From: Puniceibacterium sediminis
Lineage (GTDB): Bacteria > Pseudomonadota > Alphaproteobacteria > Rhodobacterales > Rhodobacteraceae
Direction: 5' to 3'
Assembly: GCF_900188035.1 (NCBI RefSeq)
Contig: NZ_FZNN01000012.1
Span: 1-64,000 of the forward strand
Length of the DNA: 64,000 nucleotides
Part shown: piece by piece, positions 53,209 to 60,117 of the stretch
Position numbering within the stretch: the stretch's first letter is position 1
Layout: every line of letters starts with the position of its first letter
Notes under the pieces: generated by a model
Told to the model about the DNA's origin: nothing
Databases searched by the model: none
Seen by the model: the letters and a program-made list of their open reading frames with translations, nothing else
Made by a program: the position numbers and the translations under genes

Positions 53209-54698
53209 GTCCATCCCTCCGAAATCGCATCGGCGCAGCGCAGAGCGTGGGCGGCCACCGTCAGCGACGGGTTCACGGCCCCCGACGTCGGCAGCACGCT
53301 GGCATCCGCGATAAACAGGTTCTCGTGGTCATGCGTGCGGCCCCAGATATCTGTGACCGATCGCGTCGAATCCCAGCCCATCCGCGCCGTGCCGCATTGA
53401 TGCGACGGCGTGCGGCGGTCGAACGCCTTGGACAGCACAACCGGGAACCCGGCGCGGCGCATCACCTGTTTCATCTTTGCGACCAACGCCAGATGTGCCT
53501 CCCAATTTGACCGCCGCCAGTCGAGCCTGATCTGACCATCCTTGACGGTCACGCGGCTGTCGACATCGGGCAGGTCTTCGGACATGAGGTAGAGATCAAT
53601 GCTCCGGTCGGTGATCCATTTTGCGATTCGCAGAGGTATCCCCGATTGCGATGACAGGATCGGGGCCGAAATCTTGCCCAGCAACTGCACATTTCCCAGC
53701 GGTTCGCCATACGGGCCCCCGTCCAGGTAAAAGTCGTTGACCGTCAGTGTCTTCTGATAAACGGATGGATTGCGGCGCAGCGGATGCAGCGCCAGCATCG
53801 CAGAGGCGTTGTGGTTCATGAAATTCCGCCCCACCTGATCCGAGCTGTTGGCCAGCCCTGCCGGATGGCGCGCATCCGCGGACCGCAGCAACAGCGCCGC
53901 CGTATTCACCGCCCCCGCCGCCAGCACCACCACAGGCGCGCTCAGCGTCTCGCCCAGGCCATCGCGCGTCACTTCCAGCCCGGTGATCCGGCCGTTTTCG
54001 TCCGCCAGCAGACGGTCCACATGCGTGCCGGTCTGGAGCGTGACATTGGGGTACTTCAACGCCTCGGCCAGGCCACAGCTTTCGGCATCCATCTTGCCGC
54101 CGCAGGTGTCGGGATGCCCGTCCCAGGGCGTTTTTCCACCAGCCAGCCAGCGGTCCAGATCAACTCCCAGCGGCAGCGGGGACGGATGCAGACCAGAGGC
54201 CCGCAACCGCTGCGCCAGGTCGGCAATCACAGGTTCGTCCGGGACGGGGGGATGCGGATAGTCCCCCGCATGGGGTGGCTCACTTGGATCTGCCCCCAGT
54301 GCCCCGCGAACCTGATACAAGGCTTCGGCCCGGTCGTAATAGGGGGCGAAGTCGTCATAGGACACCGGCCAGCCAGCGCTGGTCCCGCCCATATGCGAAT
54401 TCAGCGAAAAGTCCGCCTCGCGGAAGCGGAAAAGCACGGCACCGTACATCTTGGTATTGCCGCCGACAAAGTAAAAGTTGCCGGGGTTGAATGCGCGGCC
54501 CTGCCCGTCCAGCCAGCTTTCCTTGGGGCGGAAATGCCCGCGCGCAAAGATTGCGGTCGCATCACGCGCCTCGGGGCTGTCACGCAGGTGTTCGCCCCGT
54601 TCAAGGATCAGGATCTGTCGGCCCGTCGGTGCAAGGGCGGCGGCGATCGTCGCCCCGCCCATGCCCGATCCGATCACGATGATCTCTGGCTGCGGCAT
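53205..54698 (-). CDS. GMC oxidoreductase, divergent second type
   Basis: 497 residues. FAD-binding 'VIGSGMGGATIAAALAPTG', GMC region 'YFVGGNTKMYGAVLFRFREADF', and C-terminal active-site block 'SHQCGTARMGWD', ending 'NPSLTVAAHALRCAD'. It is shorter and more distant from choline dehydrogenase than its neighbour, nearer to the membrane-associated sugar/gluconate-type dehydrogenases (pyranose-like). It likely oxidises a different hydroxyl of the same substrate. Five bases downstream of the aldehyde dehydrogenase gene. Confidence 0.88.
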   Translation of the reverse strand: MPQPEIIVIGSGMGGATIAAALAPTGRQILILERGEHLRDSPEARDATAIFARGHFRPKESWLDGQGRAFNPGNFYFVGGNTKMYGAVLFRFREADFSLNSHMGGTSAGWPVSYDDFAPYYDRAEALYQVRGALGADPSEPPHAGDYPHPPVPDEPVIADLAQRLRASGLHPSPLPLGVDLDRWLAGGKTPWDGHPDTCGGKMDAESCGLAEALKYPNVTLQTGTHVDRLLADENGRITGLEVTRDGLGETLSAPVVVLAAGAVNTAALLLRSADARHPAGLANSSDQVGRNFMNHNASAMLALHPLRRNPSVYQKTLTVNDFYLDGGPYGEPLGNVQLLGKISAPILSSQSGIPLRIAKWITDRSIDLYLMSEDLPDVDSRVTVKDGQIRLDWRRSNWEAHLALVAKMKQVMRRAGFPVVLSKAFDRRTPSHQCGTARMGWDSTRSVTDIWGRTHDHENLFIADASVLPTSGAVNPSLTVAAHALRCADAISEGWT

Positions 54699-54703
54699 GG
54701 CTG

Positions 54704-56221
54704 TCAGCCCTTGACCCAGTTGTCGCGGCCCGGGGTGACCCGCATGGTCAGAGTCTTCAGTTCGGTAAACTCCTCAAGGCCATAGCGACCCAGTTCGCGC
54801 CCCTGCCCGCTTTGTTTTACGCCGCCAAACGGCATTTCCGGGAAACCGTCCATCCAGGTGTTGGTCCAGACCGTGCCCGCCTGCACCTTGCGGGCGAATT
54901 GCAGGCAGGTGTGCATATTGGTGCTCCAGACCCCTGCGGACAGACCGTAAGTGGCACCATTTGCAAGCTGGATCGCCTCGTCAAAGTCGCGGAAGGTCAG
55001 CACGGCCAGTACCGGGCCAAAGACTTCGTCCCGCGCGATAGGCATATCCGGCGTCACCCCGGTCACCACGGTCGGCCCGTAGAACTGCCCCGGCAACCCG
55101 TCGAGAGTCAGAGCCTGTCCACCCAGCGCGACCTTCGCGCCGCCGGATTGTGCATCGCGCACATATCCCGCGATCTTGGCCTGATGCTCGGGCGAGATGA
55201 TGGCGCCAACCTGAGTGTCGGGATGCAGCGGATCGCCAAACGGGACCTTGCGCGACAGGGCGACGATCTTGTTCGTCAGCGCCTCGGCGACGTCCTCGTG
55301 CACGATGATCCGGCTGCCGGAATTGCAGCATTCTCCCGCGTTGAAGTAGATCCCGAAAGTGATCGCATCCGCCGCCGCATCAAGATCCGCATCGGGAAAG
55401 ATCACCTGAGGGTTCTTGCCGCCAAGTTCGAAGGACAGCTTTTTCAGCGTCCCCGACGCCGCCGCCGCAATCCGTTTGCCAACCCCGGTGGAGCCGGTGA
55501 AAGACACCATGTCGACAGAGTCGTGGGCCGACATAAGCGCGCCAACCGGATCGCCAAAACCCAGCACGATATTGACCACGCCCTTGGGCAAACCGGCCTC
55601 AATCAGCATCTCGCCCAGCATGACGGTGGTGGACGGGGTCATTTCAGATGGTTTCACCACCGCCGTGCAGCCAGCCGCCAGCGCAAAGGGCAATTTCTGG
55701 CTGACGATCAGGAAGGGGAAATTCCAGGGCGTGATCATCGATACCACGCCAATGGGATCGCGCAGCACCACGCCAAGCATGTCCGGCCCCAGCGAATTGT
55801 GGCTGTCCCCGTGAATCGTGCGCGCAAGCGAGGCGGCATAGCGCCAAAGGTCTGCCGCGCCTTCGATCTCTGCCCGGGATTGGCTGATCGGCTTGCCGCT
55901 TTCCAGCACCTCCATCACCGCGATTTCTTCGCGTCTCGCGTCGATCAGGTCGGCCACCTTCAGCAGCAGCGTTGCGCGATACTTGCCGGATGTTTCGGCC
56001 CAGCCCGATGTGTCAAAGGCGCGCCGCGCGGCTGCAATAGCGGCCTCGGTCTCGGTCACGCCGCCCTTGGCAGAGGTACTGACAAGGGTGCCATGCGCGG
56101 GCGAGTGGCGTTGGAACGTCTCGGCAGAGTCCGTCCATGCGCCGTCGATCAGGTGCCGACCAACAAAGGGTTCGGGCATGGCAACAGAGGCGGAGTCGAT
56201 CAGGGTCAGGTCATTCATCAT
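54704..56221 (-). CDS. Aldehyde dehydrogenase (NAD(P)-dependent)
   Basis: 505 residues. ALDH superfamily with 'TPWNFP' (Asn167), catalytic base Glu265 in 'SFELGGKNPQ', and nucleophile Cys299 in 'NAGECCNSGSR'; the 'FTGSTGVGKR' NAD loop is intact. It oxidises an aldehyde to the acid, probably the product of one of the alcohol-oxidising GMC enzymes. It starts directly after the enoyl-CoA hydratase stop (TGA-ATG). Confidence 0.94.
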   Translation of the reverse strand: MMNDLTLIDSASVAMPEPFVGRHLIDGAWTDSAETFQRHSPAHGTLVSTSAKGGVTETEAAIAAARRAFDTSGWAETSGKYRATLLLKVADLIDARREEIAVMEVLESGKPISQSRAEIEGAADLWRYAASLARTIHGDSHNSLGPDMLGVVLRDPIGVVSMITPWNFPFLIVSQKLPFALAAGCTAVVKPSEMTPSTTVMLGEMLIEAGLPKGVVNIVLGFGDPVGALMSAHDSVDMVSFTGSTGVGKRIAAAASGTLKKLSFELGGKNPQVIFPDADLDAAADAITFGIYFNAGECCNSGSRIIVHEDVAEALTNKIVALSRKVPFGDPLHPDTQVGAIISPEHQAKIAGYVRDAQSGGAKVALGGQALTLDGLPGQFYGPTVVTGVTPDMPIARDEVFGPVLAVLTFRDFDEAIQLANGATYGLSAGVWSTNMHTCLQFARKVQAGTVWTNTWMDGFPEMPFGGVKQSGQGRELGRYGLEEFTELKTLTMRVTPGRDNWVKG

Positions 56222-56989
56222 TCAGCGTCCCGGAAATTCTGGAGTACGTTTGTTGGCAAAGGCATCGACGCCTTCGGCCTTGTCTGCGCTGGCGCCGATC
56301 ATGGCACCGCCAAGGGCTTCGATCATCGCGCTGCGATCTTCGCCCACGGCCGCGTGGATCTGGTATTTGGCAACTTCGGTGGCCATCGGGCTGGTCTTGC
56401 CCAGCTTTTCGGCGATCTCCCGTGCCATAGCTTCGGGGTCGTCGCTGACTTCGGCAACGAATCCCAAGGCATGCGCGCGCTCGGCGTTCAGCCGACGTCC
56501 GAACAGGGCCATCTCCTTGACCACCGGTTCGGGCAGCAGACGGGTCAGCCGCTGGGTGCCCGACCAGCCCGGAACGATCCCGACCTGCGTTTCCGGCAGC
56601 GCCAGCGTCGCGCGTGGGGCCATGATGCGAATGTCGCAGGCAGTGGCGAGTTCAAGGCCGCCACCAAAAGCATGGGCACCGATAGCGGCAATGGTGGGAT
56701 GTGACAGCCGTGCGAGCCGGTCGAATATTCTGTGCCCGTCACGGACCCAGTGGCGGGCGAAATCAAACGGGCTTAGCGCGCCCCAGGCGATTATATCGGC
56801 ACCCGCGCAGAACGCCTTGGCCGGGCTGGCGGTCAGGATCACGCAGCGGATGGACCGTTCCATTTCCAGTGCGGCACAATGCGCATCCAATTCACGCAGC
56901 ATTTCGGGCGTAAAAGCATTCAGCTTGTCCGGGTTTTCCAACCGCAGCGTCGCGATCGGGCCATCTATGGTCAGGCTCACACGGCTCAT
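56222..56989 (-). CDS. Enoyl-CoA hydratase/isomerase (crotonase) family protein
   Basis: 255 residues. Crotonase fold with oxyanion-hole blocks 'KAFCAGADI' and 'HAFGGGLELATACD'. Both catalytic glutamates of hydratases are present, Glu113 (GGGLE) and Glu133 (LPETQ). It therefore probably hydrates a 2-enoyl-CoA. It overlaps the CoA-transferase gene by four bases. With the CoA-transferase it forms the acyl-CoA half of the operon. Confidence 0.92.
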   Translation of the reverse strand: MSRVSLTIDGPIATLRLENPDKLNAFTPEMLRELDAHCAALEMERSIRCVILTASPAKAFCAGADIIAWGALSPFDFARHWVRDGHRIFDRLARLSHPTIAAIGAHAFGGGLELATACDIRIMAPRATLALPETQVGIVPGWSGTQRLTRLLPEPVVKEMALFGRRLNAERAHALGFVAEVSDDPEAMAREIAEKLGKTSPMATEVAKYQIHAAVGEDRSAMIEALGGAMIGASADKAEGVDAFANKRTPEFPGR

Positions 56990-58557
56990 AAGGTCAGCCC
57001 CATCGGCCCGGTGCCAAGCAACGAGAGCGGCATCGTGGTAGCACCCTCGGCAATGCGAACGCGGCCTTCTGACGCCTGAACGATATCGCGCTCTGGAACG
57101 ATCCCGGGCATGATCTCATAGGCCTCAAGCCCCGTTTCGGTCAGCCGCATCACGCAGCGTTCGGTGATATAGACGACTTCCTGCCCGGTGCGCAGGGCGC
57201 GCTGGCCGGCAAAGGTCACATGTTCGACTTCGGAAACCATCTTGGTGAATTTGCCGGGTTTGGCGACGCGCAGGCCGGTATCGGTCAGCTCCAGACCTGC
57301 AGCCGCCTCAAAATATCCGGAAAAGACAATCTTGCGGGCGTGGGCGGTAATGTCGACGAACCCACCGCAACCCGCTGTCAGATAGGGTTTCTTGCCCAGT
57401 TTCGAGACGTTCACATTGCCCTTAACATCAACCTCAAGGAACGACAGGAACGACACGTCGAACCCACCACCCTGGAAGTAGGTGAACTGGTTGGGGCTCG
57501 GTACAAAGGCATCGGCGTTGGAGGCGCAGCCAAAGGCAAAGCCCATCAGCGGCATCCCCCCGACAGCACCCTGTTCGATGGCCCAGGTAACGGCGCCGAC
57601 CTCACCCTCCTCAAGCAGAATACGGGGCACCATGGCCGAGATACCAAAGCCGAGGTTGGCCGTCTGCCCACGCTTCAGCTCCATCGCGGCACGCCGCGCA
57701 ATGACCTTTTCAATGCCATGTTCCGCAAGTTCAAAGGAGGACCAGGGCCGCATCACCTCGCCCGAAATCGCCGGATCATATTGGGTTTCGGTTGTCTGCT
57801 TCTGGTCCGGATCGACGACGATCAGATCCACCAGATGCCCCGGCACATGCACGTCGTGCGGGCGCAGGGATCCGTTGGCCGTGACCCGTTTCACCTGAGC
57901 GATCACCAACCCGCGATGGTTGCGCGTGGCAATGGCCTGATCGAGCCCACCAAGGTAGGCGCCTTCGTGTTCGTAGGTCAGATTGCCATGTTCATCAGCA
58001 GTGGTCGCGCGCAGGATCGTGACGTCTGGAACGATATTGGGAAAGTGTAGCCAGGTGTCGCCGCCGAATTCGACGCGATGCACGATGGGTGTTTCAGCCG
58101 CGCGGTCGTTCATCGCGCAGCCCTGCAATTCGGGATCGACGAAAGTCTCCAACCCTACCTTGGTCAAAACCCCGGGGCGGCGGGCAGCAACATCGCGGTG
58201 CATGTCGAACAGGATGCCCGAAGGCACGTTGTAGGCAGCGACACGGTTGTCCACGACCATATGCCAGATCGCCGGCATGGGCAGCGACGACGGCCCCGAG
58301 GGGTAAGACCCCCCGATGATGGTCGACAGCAACCCGTCCTTTGCAATGTGGTCCACGCCCTTGATACCGTACATGTCCCCCGCGGCGATGGGGTGCAGCG
58401 TGGTCAGATTGCGCGGATGGCCTTCGGAATCGAAGCGTTCCCCGATGGCTTTCAGCACCGCATCGGGACAGCCAAGGCCAGAGGAGGAGGAGACCGAGAC
58501 GACCGCATTATCGGCAATCCGCGCAGCAGCTTCGGCGCTGGTGACGATTTTCGACAT
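56986..58557 (-). CDS. Family I CoA-transferase (acetate/propionate CoA-transferase-like)
   Basis: 523 residues in one chain: alpha and beta halves of a family I CoA-transferase fused, as in YdiF/Pct. The catalytic glutamate is Glu328 in 'WAIEQGAVGGMP' (the family E-x-G-x-x-G-G motif), which forms a thioester with CoA. N-terminal 'SGLGCPDAVLKAIGERF' and 'GLDQAIATRNHRG' are family blocks. It would activate a carboxylic acid produced by the pathway, using acetyl-CoA or another donor. It is three bases from the Gfo/Idh gene. Confidence 0.92.
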   Translation of the reverse strand: MSKIVTSAEAAARIADNAVVSVSSSSGLGCPDAVLKAIGERFDSEGHPRNLTTLHPIAAGDMYGIKGVDHIAKDGLLSTIIGGSYPSGPSSLPMPAIWHMVVDNRVAAYNVPSGILFDMHRDVAARRPGVLTKVGLETFVDPELQGCAMNDRAAETPIVHRVEFGGDTWLHFPNIVPDVTILRATTADEHGNLTYEHEGAYLGGLDQAIATRNHRGLVIAQVKRVTANGSLRPHDVHVPGHLVDLIVVDPDQKQTTETQYDPAISGEVMRPWSSFELAEHGIEKVIARRAAMELKRGQTANLGFGISAMVPRILLEEGEVGAVTWAIEQGAVGGMPLMGFAFGCASNADAFVPSPNQFTYFQGGGFDVSFLSFLEVDVKGNVNVSKLGKKPYLTAGCGGFVDITAHARKIVFSGYFEAAAGLELTDTGLRVAKPGKFTKMVSEVEHVTFAGQRALRTGQEVVYITERCVMRLTETGLEAYEIMPGIVPERDIVQASEGRVRIAEGATTMPLSLLGTGPMGLTL

Positions 58558-58560
58558 GGC

Positions 58561-59562
58561 TCAGAGCCCCTTGAAATCGACGGCGGTGCGCTGACCGGAT
58601 TTTGCCGCCTGCGCCACGGCTGCTGCCACGGCCAGCGACTTGATGCCGTCCACGCCATCGGCGCCCGGGCGGCCCTTGCCTGCAAGCGCCCCTTCGAAGA
58701 GTTTGACGGCGTGGTCATAAAGGCCGTGACCGGAAAACGGCAGCGCGGCGCGACCAGAGGCCGTCACGATCTCAATCTCGCCCATCGGTGCCGGGGTCAT
58801 CACATTGCGTGCAAGGATCGCGCCCTCGGTGCCGTAGACTTCGAAAGCCGTCTTGGCATATTCGTGCGTAAAGCTTTCGTGCGTCTGGACCATCACACCC
58901 GAAGGCATGTGCCAGATCGACATGCAGCTGTCCTCGACCCCCTGCCCCAACCCGGATTCGGCGGACATGGCGACAACATCCACCGGGTATTCGCCCAGTT
59001 GAAAACCGACCGTGTCGGCGTCATGCACGACGATATCGGCGATCACGCCACCACCCGCTTCGGGGCTGGTCAGGCGCCAGCCCTGCAGGTGTTTCGGCAA
59101 CAGGACGGCATGGTGTACGCGGACAGAAAGCACGCGACCGATTTTTCCGGCCTTGATCGCATCGCGGATGGCGATGTGCGACCCGGCGTTGCGCAGATGG
59201 TGGTTGGTGGCAAAGACCAGCCCCGCATCCTTTGCCGCCTGCACCATGGTCACGGCGTCGTCGATGTTGGTCGCCAGCGGCTTTTCGCAAAGCACATGCT
59301 TGCCTGCGGCAATGGCGGCCATCGCCTGAGCGAAATGTTTTTCGTTTGTGGTCGAAATATAGACAGCGTCGAGGTCCGGGTCCGCCAGCATTTCGTCCAG
59401 AGAGGTCACGCCTTTGGCAATGCCATGGGTGTCGGCGTAGCTTTGCGCCCGCGCCGAGTCAGAGCTGAGCACGGATTTGATCGTGCCGCCGTTGCTGCGA
59501 AAAGCGCCGATCATTTGTTCGGCCGCGATGCTGCTGGCCCCTATCAGTCCCCAGGTGGTCAT
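58561..59562 (-). CDS. Gfo/Idh/MocA-family oxidoreductase
   Basis: 333 residues. N-terminal Rossmann domain 'TWGLIGASSIAAEQMIGAF', the 'CEKPLATN' block with the conserved Lys of the active site, and the C-terminal alpha/beta substrate domain with 'HDADTVGFQLGE'. The family oxidises or reduces hydroxyl groups of sugars, cyclitols and related rings with NAD(P). Start 59562 (GAGG eight bases upstream) rather than 59583. First gene of the ten-gene operon. Confidence 0.93.
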   Translation of the reverse strand: MTTWGLIGASSIAAEQMIGAFRSNGGTIKSVLSSDSARAQSYADTHGIAKGVTSLDEMLADPDLDAVYISTTNEKHFAQAMAAIAAGKHVLCEKPLATNIDDAVTMVQAAKDAGLVFATNHHLRNAGSHIAIRDAIKAGKIGRVLSVRVHHAVLLPKHLQGWRLTSPEAGGGVIADIVVHDADTVGFQLGEYPVDVVAMSAESGLGQGVEDSCMSIWHMPSGVMVQTHESFTHEYAKTAFEVYGTEGAILARNVMTPAPMGEIEIVTASGRAALPFSGHGLYDHAVKLFEGALAGKGRPGADGVDGIKSLAVAAAVAQAAKSGQRTAVDFKGL

Positions 59563-59590
59563 GGCGGTATCCTCTTGGATCATAATTTCT

Positions 59591-59600
59591 GGAACGTTCT
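59591..59600. promoter_or_regulatory. LacI-family operator O2 (GGAACGTTCT)
   Basis: Palindromic core GAACGTTC centred 21 bp from O1, downstream of the -10 box and near the expected transcription start. The AACGTT centre is typical for LacI-family proteins. Confidence 0.65.
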
Positions 59601-59605
59601 TTTAT

Positions 59606-59634
59606 GGAATAGGAACGTTCCATTATCATGTCAA
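59606..59634 (-). promoter_or_regulatory. Sigma-70-type promoter of the catabolic operon
   Basis: On the minus strand TTGACA (59634-59629) is followed, after exactly 17 bases, by TATTCC (59611-59606). It lies 44-72 bases upstream of the Gfo/Idh start. Confidence 0.6.
59612..59621. promoter_or_regulatory. LacI-family operator O1 (GGAACGTTCC)
   Basis: Perfect 10-bp palindrome filling the promoter spacer directly upstream of the -10 box. Binding here would block RNA polymerase. Confidence 0.7.
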
Positions 59635-59838
59635 GCGGCAAGGGAAGGCTGCTGGAAAACTCTGTATTCCGCCTGAAAGGCATCCAAAGCGCGGCGCCGA
59701 TGCGGGGCCAGGCGCGCATGTCCCCCGACCAATAGAACCGGCGAAAGCCGACGTTGGACGGGAAGGATCAAACCGATTTCATACCAGATCGGCCAATGCA
59801 GATGTGGATCGGTATCCCCGAGATGCCTGAATAATTGC

Positions 59839-60117
59839 CTAACGCGCGCGACTGCGCCATCCGCCGCGGCGGCGCGGTGCGGCCATGCCGGTCAGGCCCT
59901 CGTGCAGCACGGTTGTCATCGGGTGGCTGTCGGTCCCGTTGTCCGCCGCCGCGTGCCGTTCGATCAGGGCGCGGATCATCGTCGAGGTATCGGCATCCAC
60001 CGGCACCGCAAGTGCCCAGTCCAGAAAGATCGACCGGCATTCCCCGTAGGTGATGCCGTCGATCCGATAGGCTTCGTTTATCAGACCCTTGGGGTCGGTC
60101 GCGTCGCCCTTGATCAT
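59839..60117 (-). CDS. Conserved small protein translationally coupled to glnE
   Basis: 92 residues, no family recognised. The ATG at 60117 overlaps the glnE stop (ATGA) and has AGGAGAGGCGGA upstream, so it is expressed with glnE. The N-terminal two-thirds look globular ('LINEAYRIDGITYGECRSIFLDWALAVPVDADTSTMIRALIERHA'), while the C-terminal end is basic ('PRRRGGWRSRAR'). A role linked to nitrogen control is possible from position only. Confidence 0.7.
   Translation of the reverse strand: MIKGDATDPKGLINEAYRIDGITYGECRSIFLDWALAVPVDADTSTMIRALIERHAAADNGTDSHPMTTVLHEGLTGMAAPRRRGGWRSRAR

Noticed and set aside
54812-56704. 630-codon rightward open frame opposite the aldehyde dehydrogenase gene
   Set aside because: The opposite strand carries an intact ALDH with all catalytic residues; the antisense product resembles no protein family and is His/Arg-rich.
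58078-59676. 532-codon rightward open frame crossing the CoA-transferase and Gfo/Idh genes and the operon promoter
   Set aside because: It overlaps two intact enzymes and the LacI operators and shows no family signature.
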